DNA from: Welwitschia mirabilis
Taxonomy: Eukaryota > Gnetophyta > Gnetopsida > Welwitschiales
Reading direction: 5' to 3'
Length of the DNA: 64,000 nucleotides
NCBI GenBank assembly: GCA_051453625.1
Contig: JBOZIK010000001.1
Location: forward strand, 232,656,792-232,720,791
Shown one piece after another: positions 21,360-34,984 of this stretch (position 1 is its first letter; every line of letters starts with the position of its first letter). A program made the translations under genes and the position numbers. The notes beneath the pieces were generated by a model. The model saw nothing but the letters and a program-made list of their open reading frames with translations. It had not been told where the DNA came from and ran no database searches.

Positions 21360-23450
21360 GTATGCTTTTTTATGAATAATGGAAAAGCCTCAAGATATGA
21401 TGGATTTCTAGTTGAACATTATAAAATTCATTAGGAATTATTAGTACTGATTTTTTTCAACTTATTAAAAAAAATCTCATACAGGATCTCTGGGACCATA
21501 ATTAAATTAAAAAATTATTTAACTTTTTTCCGAGTAAAGTAATATGGCTTAAATTTATTTATAGAGATATATTACCATCCTTTATGTAATTTACAATATT
21601 TGGAAAAAGTGCTTAGTTTTTTATTTGAAGTATATTCTTTTAGATATAATTTTTCCTTAACAAATAATTCTTGTTTCTAGTAGATATATTTTAACTAATG
21701 TGGTAGTAGTTCAAAAATATTTTCATAGGTTAAGGATACTCATCAAGATATTTATTCTATTAAACTTGATTATGCTAAGATCTATGATAAATAGGATTCC
21801 ATTCTTTAGATTATGACTAAGCTTTATTTTGGTTTAGAAGTTTTACATCTAATAGGTTATTTGTCTATCAATGCTAATGTTCAAATTGCTGATAAATTTG
21901 GAGTTTATTCACCTTTTCCTATTCATTGGTTTATAGGGTAGGAATGTTCTTTAGCTCCTTGTTTGTTTATTATAGCAATAAATTTACTTTCTAATGATCT
22001 TTAATGTGATATTTATTGTAATGATATTGAAGGAATGATCCTATTTAGTCCTACTTATTAACTTTTAAATATAAATTTTGCAAATGACTTCTATTTTCTT
22101 ATTCATAATATAGCTAGAGATCTTTGTCACCTTCTATTTTGAATGGAACAATATTATATCCTTTTTAGTTTTATCATTAAATAGAGTAAATATTTAGCTT
22201 ATAGTCTTATCCATAATTATTGATATCTTTTACATGACTAGTGGATGTTATCATGTAATCATGACATTGTTAAGATTTGAAAAATTCCTTCTAGTCTCCA
22301 AGGTTCTCCCTCATCTTTCTAAAATCCAGTTATTTTTTAGATTTAGAAGAGAATGGAAAAATTAAAGTCCAAATATCTCACTCTCATAGGTAATTATTTA
22401 ATTTATAAATCCATTTTTTCTCCACTCATGTTTATTATTATTCCTTCTAGTATTCTTATTATGATGCCTACCAAATTATAGCAAACATTTTATAATTTTA
22501 TGTTGTCTTTTTAAAGATTCTTAAAACAACTTTCATTGTATTGTATGAAATATTCTATCTAACAAATAAGGCAGCTTAGGTTTTAAATTCTTTCAAAGAA
22601 GGCCTCACTTTACTTACAAAATGGTTTTTTTTCATATTAAATTCTTATTTATTATTGGCTAGCTTCTTTAACTTTGTTTAGTTTAAGCTTGTTCTAAGCA
22701 TAAAACATTTTGAAAGTATATTTATTTTATTAATTTAGATTTTTTTTTAAACCACATAAAGTTTGACTTATAGGAACATGTGTTTTTAAAATAAGTTAGA
22801 ATGTATGACAAATCTTACATAAATATATTAATTAGGATAATATCAAAATTCACCTAGACTTACTTTCTTAGCTCTATCCATAGTAGCTATCTTTTTTTGA
22901 GTTTCTATTACCCTTAGACACTTAAGTCTTACTTCTTGCTAGTTTTAAAAAGATGTAATTTCGCTTATTTTGTCTTAGGATTATAAGTCAATGGATATCT
23001 TAGATGTTATTTTATCATTGGTAATTCCTCTACCATGGTAATATTTTTATTTAGCCTTTGTAATTTTCTTTTTCAGTATTGACATTTAGATGAACTTCAG
23101 AAAAAAATTTTGAAGGAATTCTTTGGAAAATTAGCTCTATTATTTTTTCATATAAGTCATGCATTCCATTCTAATTAATTCATAATTTAATAATACTTCT
23201 TAGTTGCTGTTGAGAAGTTCTAAGTGATCCTTTTTAGGAATACGTGGCAAGTTCTTATGCTTTCTAAAATTAAACATTTCCTTTAATATTTGATTCATTA
23301 TGGTTTATCTATTAATATATGTCTTTATTATATTAGCATCCATAATCTTCTTTACCCTCAAGATCAAACTAGAGATGATCATATTCTTGCCTTTTAGCAT
23401 TGTCCTTTTTTCTCGAAATACTTGGATTTGAACAAATAATGTCCTTTTTA
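21360..23450 (+). pseudogene. L1-type LINE ORF2 remnant (reverse transcriptase and zf-RVT), LINE C
   Basis: The frame fragments follow the order of a plant L1 reverse transcriptase. NGKASRYDGFLVEHYK (about 21378) matches the usual GKAPG.DGF motif. A LKYILLDIIFPXQ and SSRYILTNVV block (about 21630-21710) stands for LANRL...ISPNQ...PGR.I.DN. KLDYAKIYDK (about 21760) and ECSLAPCLFIIAINLL (about 21940) stand for QGCPLAPYLF. A decayed NFANDFYFLI replaces the FADD active site (about 22075). A thumb-like LKSKYLTLIGNYLI segment lies near 22360. A zf-RVT segment at about 23240-23430 has IKHFL..LIHYGLSIN and ILAF.HCPFFSKYLDL. Many stops are present. The endonuclease and ORF1 were not recognised upstream. 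It is probably related in type to the LINE at 56.3-58.8 kb. Confidence 0.75.
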
Positions 23451-25957
23451 ATATTTAAGTTTTTAATGATTTGGTATTTTTTAAATTGTTGCTTACTATT
23501 AATAACTATTTTAAATTTATTTAGAGATTTAATTGATCTAATATCTTATATCACATTTTGAATTGAAGGTAAAACCTAATTTTTAAGAGGAATGTATCTT
23601 TTCATACCCATATTTTGTCTATTAAATAAAAGACAAATATTTTATGTTATATTTATTTTTAGGTTTACACTAAAGTATAGAATACCTAATTTTAAGTAAA
23701 TTTTCTTATGTAGCTTTTAAAACATTCATCTGATAGATCATATATTAGTTATTTTGCTTATGGTACATGATGGCTCTTGCTTTAGTTTCTTTTTTGGTTT
23801 TCTTTATAACATGTTAATCCTTTAAGGTATTTGATGTTTTTTGATGTACTTCTTTTTTCTGGGAACTAAATCCCCCCATTAATAGTCTAAATAGAATAAA
23901 GGATTATAAATATTAGAGCATACCAAAATGTCATAACAAATATTTAAATAAATTTGAAAATAATAAATAAGTGATGTTTATTGATTTTATAAGAATTAAA
24001 CATTACTGTAATTATTTACTCTACATTTAATGAAATAGTTAAAAAAAATTGCAAGTAATCTTTCAAGAAGTATCTTATCCTATAACGAAGAAAGTATCAT
24101 AGAAAATATTACCATTATAGTAATATAATGATTGCTTGAAGATTTTGATCATGCCTAATGAAATTCCTTTAATTCTCATTAATAGTGATAATTATATACT
24201 AAAGAAACATCAATGAAATGAAATTTTGTAAAAGATTACATCTTTAAGATATGTAAGATAAAATACTAGATTTAAAAATTGGTTCTAAAAAGCATTATAA
24301 AATGAAAAATTTACATGTAAATGCTATAATGATTTAAGACCTTAATATTTTTAATAAATCTTATTGCATACATACAAAACATTTTATTTTTATATTAATT
24401 CATTTACCACTAATTACATTAAATGTAGGTATAGTTTGATACTCATAACACATTATACTTTACTATTATAATTATTTAATAATAAAGTACATTCTAATAA
24501 TCAGGTAATATTAACTAAATTAAAAAGGAAACAAAAACTGAAGGTCCCTTGCTTTTTAGAGTATCTATTTTGCCTAATAGGCTTCTAACAGTAGAGGGTT
24601 TAATACATCTATTTATCTTTCCTCTCTTTAATCATCTTTCCAATCTTGTCTTAGTTATTACATCTTGAGATTTTTTATCAATTGGACCCCAATCCTTCTA
24701 CCCATTTACTATTAAAGAATGAAAAAAAATACCTTTTTTTCCCTAACATTTGATTTTGTTACTACTTATTTAGCTTATAATTTTTACAATTCAAATGCAG
24801 CAAAGCAAGTACTATTATGAAATATTTTTCGAAAAAGGCATGGTATCTCTTTGTTGAAATCAAAAGGATGGCTTTCTCTAAGTTATATTTAATGAAAATT
24901 ATATTTCTATGCTTATAAATGTTTTTTCCATTTCTTTAGTGTGAGGAATTATTTTTCTATAAAATTCACAAGTGGTAAGAAAATTATTACAATGAAACAT
25001 ATTTCAAAAAATGCATGGTATTTTTAAATATGTAAGTATTTTTAATTTTTTTATTTAGATTTATTTGCAAAACTCAAGATTTTATATGGATAAATGTAGT
25101 TTTAAAAATCTTTTTGATGCCTAGATTAATAAAAAAAATGTGATATTAAATCTTGCATATCCTACAATACAAAATTTTCTATTCTTTAGAGAAGAAAATT
25201 CTGAAGGATGGAGAGAGTACTTTTCTACTAACATGATTAAATATGTTTATAAAAAGATTAAGTAAAAATTAAAAGAATGTAATATTTGGTTCTAGTATTA
25301 AGATTGTATGTTCTTCTCTATGTTAGATAACTTTCTAAAAAGTAAAAGTTTAAGTGTGTAATAATCTATTAAAAAGATTCACAATAAGATGTTAGTAGGA
25401 GGAAATTAAATTTTTATTTTTCTCATTTATTTTTATATAACTATATTAGTTTTTTGAATTTTAAGTTAATGCTACGGTTTACTCCTATAATGATAAAGAT
25501 TTATCTGTACTTTTTTTTTTTTGGTATTCAGTTACTTAAGAGTATAAAATAGAATTACTTTGACTTAATTATACTTTTAATTAAAATATATGATATGTTA
25601 AAGGATTAGGGATTAGCATGCTGACATCTAGTATTTAAATGAATAACACATCATCAAAGTGTAAATGGGGTAGTTGAGTGATTGGTTCATCAATAGTTAA
25701 GTAACCATACTTACATATCCTCATTCAAAGGATTTCAAATCATACATAGTTCTCTCTTGGGCCCCATTCCCATCTTCATCAATATGCATTAGTGTATGAT
25801 AGATTAAGATGGTTTGTATCAGTGGGCATATAGGTAATCATATGCATAAACCAATGCAAAAAAAATAATACAAAAAATCAATATTCGACTTAATTTAAAG
25901 GGTGGTAGGGTGAAAAACTAGAATAAAATAACACCAAAAGATATCACATACATATAT
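23451..25957. other. Gene-free, extremely AT-rich stretch
   Basis: No coding frame or clear element is visible. Two similar 50-bp pieces at about 24790-24840 and 24970-25020 share a ttacaatgaaa/atatttc...gcatggtat core. A poly-T run lies near 25510. Confidence 0.6.
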
Positions 25958-27950
25958 TATAACACCCTAACTTTAATTAATCTAATTAAGCAACTTTTTT
26001 CATTAGATATTATTAACTAACATGCACAATAGAACCTAGGATCAATTACTTGTTAGATCCTATTAAAACATTATAAGATTTAAAATAATTAAATATCATA
26101 ATTACTACTTAATTATAGACCCTTTTGATTTACATACAATAATGATGTCAAAGTTATATCCTATATTTATTCCTAACTTTTATTTTTTCCACATAAAGAT
26201 ATCTTCTATAAAGTCAATGGGATGTTATCTTATTTTATCACATAGTACTTGACTAATATAATAGGAGGTTGTACCTCCTATTAATGACATTTCAACTTGA
26301 TATCTAACCATCCTTCAGATGTTAGCTAGTTGTACTTCAGATTCTAGACTATATAAACATGGCTAGAATCAACTTCAAAGGCTTAGGCTTCACCTCGATA
26401 TACCCCTAATACAGGTTACAAGCAGTATGTAAGGTGAATGCATGCTTACAAATGACCCTTGCTATCTTGAAACATCTTAGGATGATACAACATAATCCTT
26501 TGATACCAAGGGCTCAAGATAGGATGGTGATTATTAAATCTACTTCTAGAAGGGTTTATAAATAAAAATACAATGCAACCCATCTTGGTGATGAAATCCA
26601 AGTATAGGGATGAATAATTATTAATATTATCTTAATTTAGTTAAATGAGTACATCATAAAAATGCAAGCATACAATTATGTAGATATTTAATGGATTATT
26701 TACCTAGTAGAAATAATTTTAATCATCATTGGTTTATTCTATGAAAACAATCATATAAAAGAAAATAAAGTATACAAGCATCATTTTGATTATACATAAA
26801 ATGAAAATCATACATTTTCAAAGCCTAATAGTGAAAATAAATGAAAGAAAATATCCCTTTATTTTTATACATTATAATAATTCTTTTCAAATAAAGTACA
26901 TCAATGCATCCAAATTCTATTATAGAAACATGTTTCATTTATGGAACTGAGCCAACTTCTAAACCTTCTTTATAAATTTTAAATACCTATATCAAAATAA
27001 AGATAAGTAAAATATGTATGTTTTATCAAAAAAAAGCGTTAATAAAGCTAAGACATTACGTTACACATCTCTAGAATTATTAAGTAGACAAAACTAATGT
27101 TTATGCTTGAAATGTAAGAATAAGAGCCTAAATATTAATAATTAACATATAAAAATAATAAAAAAATAAATTTAAGTTAACTATAAATCATATATAGTAT
27201 TTAAAATAATTTAATACTTACATTAAATAATTTTCTATAATTATTAATATTGTTTACAAATTTTCTTAGCTTTTAAAAGGCATTAAAACTAAAAAATTTT
27301 AATTAATTAATTAAAAATGAAAAATAAATTAGACTAAATTTCTTTAATTAGACTTGTAATATTTCCTTAAGAATTAATTTTATTAAATTTAAACTAGTAT
27401 GAACACATTTTATAGGATCAAACTTTGGCTATAAAGACTGCCTAAATTTTGGAGTCACTAAAATAATATGCTTTATAAAATGGTTATAACTTTTAATCTA
27501 CTTAGATTTTTTAAATAAATAAGTAATTTTTGGAGAGATTATTTAATTTTACACAACTTTTACTACCTAATGTTTAGTCAAAACTAGTTGTTGATTCTAA
27601 AAATGGAGACTTTGAGCTTATTATTGTTTGCTTGCAATTTTTGTATTATTTTCATAAAATAAATTTTACAAATTATTTTACTTTTTAAAAAATTATTGTC
27701 TTAAACCTTTTAAATTCTTAACATGATTTTAAACCCACATAAAAAAATTTTATAAAGATTTACTGAGTATTGTATGAGTTATGGCATTCATAATTTATGC
27801 TTCACTTTGGGAAAAAGTAAAATTTAACTAAACTAAGAACAAGAGAATTCATACTAATTTATAAAAATAAAAATAAAAAAATTAAATAAAAATTCATAAC
27901 AAAAATAGTATTAGAAATATTTAAGACACAATTATGGTAATATAAACTTA

Positions 27951-28050
27951 NNNNNNNNNNNNNNNNNNNNNNNNNNNNNNNNNNNNNNNNNNNNNNNNNN
28001 NNNNNNNNNNNNNNNNNNNNNNNNNNNNNNNNNNNNNNNNNNNNNNNNNN
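27951..28050. other. Assembly gap, 100 N
   Basis: Exactly 100 N, with the heptamer aaactta on both edges. Probably a placeholder of unknown true length. Confidence 0.99.
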
Positions 28051-28230
28051 AAACTTAACTTATAATAATAAATAATGCATCAAATACCAGAAGCCTGAGG
28101 ATTTTTCAAGAAGGAGTGCCTTGCCTAAATGGAATTTTGAGGATCAGAATCATTTACTTTAACAAGAACTCTAATGTCAATCTAATGTAAAATGAATTTC
28201 AAAAATAAGATAATTAAAAACAATATGGAT

Positions 28231-28425
28231 ACACAAAACATAGTGAACCCCCTTGTCACTTGACCAAAATTTTCATTAGACACATAGAAACTAGGCTTGT
28301 TAAGAGGTCCTTCAACTCTCTCCCTTATCTTAGTCTACTCCAATGGAATAGAAACTATCCATTACTAGCCCCATCAACTAAGTATGTAAAGAGATCCCTT
28401 AAATCTCTCCCTCAACTTAGTCTTA
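28231..28425 (+). repeat. LTR-like subrepeat block, copy 1
   Basis: After agtgaacccccttgtcactt a unit resembling agaggtccttcaactctctccctt...cttagtc occurs at about 28299 and again, diverged, at about 28388. A related block, starting agtgaagcccctagtcactt, lies at 30134-30340. Confidence 0.6.
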
Positions 28426-29194
28426 ATTAATGCTATGAATAATATTAATACTACATTTATATTATAATCATATGCATTATCCTAATGCAAAAATACTAGC
28501 ATAAAGCTAAAATTCTTATGAAGGAAGGACCTACTTGGAAGAAGAAGATTAATGATTATTAAATAAAGTTCATGAATTCCTAAGCTCCAAGATCCTAGCT
28601 CTAAGATTCCAAGCTCTAACTTCACACTGAAGAGGATGAAAGATTGAGAAGAGATTTTGATAGCATAAACTTGCTTAAAGAATATTAGCTTGAGAAAAAG
28701 GATGAGGGATGTATTTATAGATAAATAGTATGCCAAAGGTTTCTCACATCATTTTACTGATAAGGTAAAGAAATCTTTTTTAGTTAATAAGATTAATCAA
28801 TAACAAGTTGGATGGGCTTATGTAAAAGTGATATGGACATATGAATGAAAAATGACAAGATTAATCAATAACAAGTTGGATGAGATTATATAGAATTAAT
28901 ATTAGCATATAAATAATAATTAATAAGATTGATTAATGAAAAGTTATAATAGCTTGTGAAAGAAGTAAAAGTGATGTATGACTAACAAAAGGAATCTTAT
29001 TTATAACTCATGCATCTAATTGGGATGGGTAATTTTCTTGCTTTAATTAGCTAGATTATTTACATGCATCATTTTCTCATACTACTTCCTTATTAATCCT
29101 TCATAGGTTCATAATCAATCCAAAATATATTTTAAACAATGTGTAAAATGCATTGGAATCATAAATGCACCATATTCAAAATTGTCATGTGACA

Positions 29195-32100
29195 CAACAA
29201 TAAAAATAATATTTTATATATAAACTACTTTCATAAATATTAATAAGAATAAAATTCATGGTAAAATAATTCCTACTCATTTATTATTTTTTATTTATGA
29301 ATAAAAGTATATGTCCTTATTCACATGCTTACACTCTTCATGATCCATCACATCAACAACATAAATCATAAAAAATAAATGTCATAATTGAGTATAAAAA
29401 ATATCATAATTTAATGTAAGAAAAATATCATAACTTTATGCAAGTGAATCTCATAGTTGAATGTAAGAAATTTTCATAATTGCACATAGTACTCTTACTT
29501 TTTAACTACTTATTATTCTTTGACTTTTATTAAGTAATTTTAGTTTTTTCTTTATTTTTATATTTGAATAAGGTGCATAGATAAATTATTAAAATAAAGA
29601 TATCACATGGCATTTTTATTATTATTTTACACTTTAAGTGATTTTTTTAATTTAACTATTTAATCATGTAAATGACATTCTTATTGTAGATAGGTTTACT
29701 TATTATTAATAGTTAAATATCTTTGTTTATTAATCTCTTTTCCTATTAAAATTCTCATAATTTTCATTAGTATTTTTATATAATAAAATTATTCAAAATT
29801 AATAATTAATTAAATGAAATTATAAGTACCATAATTCAAAATATATATCTTTGACATAAGAAATATAATACATTATTAAGTATAAAGCTATACATTGATT
29901 CTAATATGCTTTAAATTAAAAGAAAGAAGGATTTTCATCTGATATTAAAATGTCTATTATGTTTACTAATTAAAGATTATAAAATGTGAGGAATACCATA
30001 TATGCATACATATGATAGTAGCTATATGTAAAAATATAGGGGAAAGATAATCAAGAACTATCGTAGCCATAACATCTATCCCTAATAAAGATTTCTAATG
30101 TATGATAGATTATAATATACTGCTATGTATATAGTGAAGCCCCTAGTCACTTAGTCATAATCATTCATTAGTACCTCAATCAACAAGATTAAGATATCCC
30201 TCATTTCTCTCTAGCATCTTGGTGTGAGCCAATGGGAGAAAAAATCTCAATAAAAGAAACATCCATTAGTAACTTCTATTATCAAACACAAGAGATCCAT
30301 CATTTCTTCCTAGTGCCTTAGTGTGAGCTAATGGAATGGAAAATATCTCAATAGAATAAACATTAGAGTAAGTCATGCGAAAAATGTAATTAACACACAA
30401 ACATACATACACACACATGTGCCATTTTGGTAGTGTACTTTCGAGTTGCTCCTTTTAAAACATAACATAATAAATCTAATAATATGTAAATGTATATAAT
30501 GCCAAAATAAAATAGCATGTATTCCACTAATTAAATTACTACTCTTAACAACACTTAGCATAATAAAAGTTAAAAGATAAAAAAGATAATTGAATGCTTA
30601 ACTATTTCAATGAGTGTCATAGAAAAGTCATTAATATTATATCATTTTGTGTATAAGGCATCAAATACCTACTTGATACATTTAATTCATATCCATGGTC
30701 ATATAGAAAAACACATTTAAGGATATATACCTAGAATGTGTTAAGGCATACTAGAAGCAATAATAATCATTGAAGAATGTGCTAAACCTACATCATTGTA
30801 TAATTATAATATGCATAATATAATTACATTAAATCACACTAGAAGCAAATATAATTATTAGTAGATACACTTAACAACATCTAAAGTTGAATGTAAATTA
30901 ATTCCTATAAGTAGCTAAGATTAATAAAAGCATTTTATTGGAACAAATGTAATAACAACATTAATATTAATAAATAGTCTTCTAGACACTCCATGGGGTA
31001 TGTACATAAGAAGGAGTAGGGGGATGAGAACAAATTATAAGGTCTTTAGTAAATTAAATATGTGATTCATTAACCCCCAACATGTAAATTTGCTTTTGTT
31101 AAATTCTCCTTTACCTAGGATACCCTCAAAACTAAAACAAGTATATGATCAATATTTTTCACCAATATTAATTTATCATAATATCATGTTTAGATTTTTG
31201 AAGGTTTAAGAAATTAGGCAAATAATTAAATAAGAACTAAATAAAAATCATTTTTATCATATGGACCATACTATGCTAATTTAATTACTAGATTCTCTAT
31301 TTATTCTTTAATTATTAGCATATTATTATTATTTGAGATATATTTCTTTATTTTGTGAAAAGTTATTTTTCTATAGTTCTTATTTTAATGCTTTCTTTTC
31401 TTATAACTTCTAGAATTAATAATATTATTTTTTATGGTCTTTCCTTATTTATTTAATAATATATCTTAGTGGCTAAATTAGTGCTTATATAAATATTAGT
31501 TTATTTTTATTTTGTCATTATTGCATTTAATTTACCATGCTCAGTATATTTTCTTATTTTAATATCAAGTATTCTTGTAACTACTATAATTAATAAGATA
31601 CATCCTATTAGGTTATTTTAATGGTTTATCTTGTTTGTGCATGCTAGGATAACATCTATAATTATAATGTTGCATTTTATTTTAGCCGTTGTTAACATTT
31701 ATTCATTATGGCAAATATTCACATGTAATAAAATTTTATTTTAATGTTTTTGTTAAAATTACTTGTTAAATGTATCATCTTGATTCTTTTCTTAATAGTT
31801 ACAAGTAGTGGTATGTTTTTAGAATTTTGGCATTTTTTATTGGATGGCTTATTATAGTTAATACTAGTGATTATTTATCTTTTCTACAAATAAAAAATGT
31901 TGTGTAATTGAAATTTATCTTCTTTATACTTATTTTGAAAAATTCCAAGAACTTTTTGAATTATGTAACTCATGCATTGATGATGAAGGTATTTTTTATG
32001 GCTATTAACAAATTAAATTTTGACATGATAAGTAACTTCTATTATTATGATAAAATATTAAAAGTATCTAGTGACTAGGCAAAGTAATGATTAGGGAGTA

Positions 32101-32990
32101 GGAAATCATAACTATTTTCCATGAATAGCAATGACTTATATGTATCCCCTGAAATTTCCAATATCTTTTGAATTTATTCATCTGATTATAAATAGTATTT
32201 CTTTCCTCCTCAATCTTATTATTTTGAAGATCCTCTAATCTTAAAATATTGGAAACTTTTTATTGTGGAGCTCTAGAAATGTTGAAGTGCTAAGAATCTT
32301 GAAGTCTTTAGAGCTTAGACATAGTCATCTTAAAAGCTTAGAAAACTTCATGTTAAATCATGGGTATGATTCTAAGTATTTCCTAATTTTATTTTATGGC
32401 CTCAAGTTTCTATTTATTTCTCGTATGGTCTAATTTACTTCTTGAATCTTTTATGGCCTAAAATTTTTACTTGTAATTATTACATATCTTACATGATTTT
32501 ATATATGGATTTGTTAGATTATTGCTCTCTTATACTATAATCCATTACTTCTTTTAAATAATCTCTAGGTTTTATCTTCATTTTCATATCCTATAATGCT
32601 TATTAATTTACCTATATGTTTTTACACTTATCTTTATTTCTTATATGGTTCTATGTATTTCTTGAATTTTGTATAATATATATTTTTTTATATATCCAAA
32701 ATAATTCTTATGGTTATCATTATCTTTTATAATACCCATTAATTAAAATATTTAACCCTATTAATCATAATACTTTATCATTTATTAAGAAGATTAGGAA
32801 TGTAAACATTTCATCTATACCTACTGTTAAAGAAAAGAAAGTATAAGGAACCTTACTTTACTTAAGTTATTTAATTTCTATTACAAAGAAAACTATTTAA
32901 GCTCAGAATCATATTATTTGAAATATTTCCCTTTTTCCCTAAAGAATAAGTATAGTTATTATATCATAGGAATAACAATCATGATTTTGA
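29195..32990. other. Gene-free AT-rich stretch with LTR-like pieces
   Basis: No coding frame is supported. The stretch holds the second subrepeat block and a short CA-rich patch (about 30393-30420). A region near 32100-32350 has a TATA-like attataaatag (about 32188-32198), which could belong to the 5' LTR of the Gypsy remnant whose gag starts near 33090. Confidence 0.5.
30134..30340 (+). repeat. LTR-like subrepeat block, copy 2
   Basis: This starts agtgaagcccctagtcactt, like 28231. It carries two diverged units of about 100 bp (30193 and 30289), each with atcc-tcatttct-cctag and ttagtgtgagcyaatgg. It suggests two related LTR fragments about 1.9 kb apart. Confidence 0.55.
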
Positions 32991-33089
32991 CTCATGGAGA
33001 ATTCTTAAAAGTTCCTTTCTAGATAAATTTTGATCTATGAGAGTAGTTATAGATTTAACATAATAAATCCTAAATATTAAAAAAACCTA

Positions 33090-34460
33090 AATAAATAATA
33101 GATTTGATGAATTTTTTAATAGGTATAACATATTACTAGCTAAATCTCCTAATCACAAGATCTCTGACATAGAATGAACTAGAGCTTTACTTAAGGGATT
33201 ATAAAACTAGACATTAACAAAGTTGGATTTATTATATTGAGGAAGTATAAACACTAAAAACCTATAAGAAATAATCAAGATAATTGCCCAATTATCTAAT
33301 ATAACTTAAAGATAGAGTTTTAAAAAATGAGAAAAAGAAGAAGATAAATGAGGTGTTGATAACAAAAACAAAAGTAATTATGTATAGCTTTAAATATATT
33401 AATCTTGTACAATAAGTTGCTAAAATGATAACTATAGCATGATAGAAAAATTTAATAAGTTAATCATACAATATCTAAAATAAGAACTCACCTATGAACA
33501 TTATGGAAAAGATGATCATGAGAACATTGGATGCCTTATAATGTAAGAACTCACTTAGTGAATAGATATAAATCAGTTAAATTTGAACTTGGAACTAGAT
33601 CTAGGGAATAAAAAAGTCATGCCCTTAATTGAATAAGAAATGGAAACAGAAATAAAAAACCTCTTGAAAAATGTATATATATTTTAAGAGAGAACAAACA
33701 TGTAAATATTATAAGAATTATAAGACTAAAGATCAAGAAAATAACATGGATAAACAATAGGTAGAAAAAAGAAAAAGAAAAATTTCCTACTTAACCTCAA
33801 TCAAACCTAAGACAAACCACCCATAAAGCCATGTTTATCAAGTAAAGGGGACCTATGTATTAGAATGTACTCTCTTAAAGAATTAAAAAACTCAATAAAA
33901 TCATTCATAAAAAATAAATCTAGTATGGAAAATGAGATAGTGTGAGTAAACAATTAGACCCTCTATTAATAAATTAAGCAGCTTAAGGTGGAAAAACATT
34001 TAAAATACTTAGAAAAAGCACTAGAACATATAATAATTCCATTATCTCTTATAAAAATATTAAAATAAATTTCTATTTATTGAAAACAAATAAAAATTAT
34101 GTACTCAAAACACAAGACTAAAGTAAAAGCTAGAGAAAATTGATAGAGATGATTAAAAAGAATTAATTTTCTTAGAATTCTATATAAATCCTTCACAATA
34201 AAAAACATGAAAAATATAATAATCCACAAAACCTCATGATAGGTATAAAATTTAATAATAAATTTAAAGTTAAATATTTGATAGATTTAAAAGCTAGTCT
34301 TAACGTTATGACTTATGAAACCTAATAGAAGCTTAAAAAATTAAAGTTAATACCTTATCAAGAGAAAGTTTATTTAGTAGATGGATTAGTAGTAATACAT
34401 GAAGGAGTATTAAAAGATATACCTATTGAAATTTTAGGGTTCATTAATGCATTTCCAAAT
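33090..34460 (+). pseudogene. Gypsy retrotransposon gag and protease remnant
   Basis: Three ordered pieces support this. A gag segment FDEFFNRYNILLAKSP at about 33102-33150 is followed by ISDIE..RALLKGL, as in plant Gypsy gag. A zinc knuckle at 33493-33534 reads YEHYGKDDHENIGC; both leading Cys of the CX2CX4HX4C pattern are Tyr, each one G-to-A change from Cys. A retropepsin segment at 34278-34310 reads LIDLKASLNVM and continues with KLKLIPYQEKVYLVDG and EGVLKDIPIEILGF. The usual D-x-GAS active site is DLKAS. Reverse transcriptase and later domains are absent, and the frame is lost before a candidate solo LTR at about 34671. The family is plausibly Athila/TAT or a neighbour. Confidence 0.7.
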
Positions 34461-34674
34461 TGTGTGTATTTGATGGGGTGCTATTAGCTATTTTGCAGGA
34501 CATTTACACAATTTTAGATGCAATTCTAAAGATTATGGAGACTTGATGAAAGATCTTAAAAATGTGAAATTCTTAGCATGATTAGAGATATTTAAGGCAC
34601 ATTATAATATACATAGATTTGGATGAAGATTACTAATGAAAAAGGCTAGCTTCTCTTGAAGGAAGACTATTGTC

Positions 34675-34701
34675 CCTTCTATCGTTCCCACGATAGGAAG
34701 G
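34675..34701. repeat. Short hairpin at the left edge of the candidate LTR
   Basis: Arms ccttctatcg and cgataggaagg are complementary except for one bulged G, around a 6-base loop (ttccca). Confidence 0.75.
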
Positions 34702-34971
34702 ATGACGACACTACACATGTGACATTAGATGCTGACATGGACTGGAGCTGGTATTGCTAAGTCATCTTTTGTAAAGGGATATCATCCTCATGATCATTTC
34801 CATGACATGCAGAATGATGATTATAATGTTTAATCCATTGTCTCCCTAGTTGTCTCCACAACAGCTGGGACGACACTGTAACTACTAGTCGACCTTTGTC
34901 CATTTCATCTGTTCCTTTTCTATAATTAACAACATTTTGCAACATCTTTTATGCATTGGTTTTACTTTGTA

Positions 34972-34984
34972 ACCCTATAAATAA
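34972..34984 (+). promoter_or_regulatory. TATA-like element of the candidate LTR
   Basis: The string ccctataaataag is a strong match to a plant TATA box. It is about 300 bp from the LTR start. Confidence 0.5.

Larger units (their letters stand above)
25958..29194 (+). mobile_element. Candidate long LTR, ends weakly supported
   Basis: The start TATAACACCCTAACTTT and the end GTCATGTGACA resemble decayed TGTAACACCC...TGTGACA LTR termini. Between them there is no coding sequence. TATA-like motifs lie at about 26349 (actatataaacatgg) and 26568. The flanking five-mers (tatat and caaca) do not match and the stretch contains a 100-N gap, so the assignment is tentative. Confidence 0.3.

Noticed and set aside
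28482-28736. 84-codon minus-strand hydrophobic frame
   Set aside because: AT-rich repeat flank with a repetitive LELG/LGS string. Hydrophobicity reflects base composition.
34757-34945. 62-codon minus-strand frame
   Set aside because: It lies in a candidate LTR of mixed base composition, and nothing protein-like was recognised.
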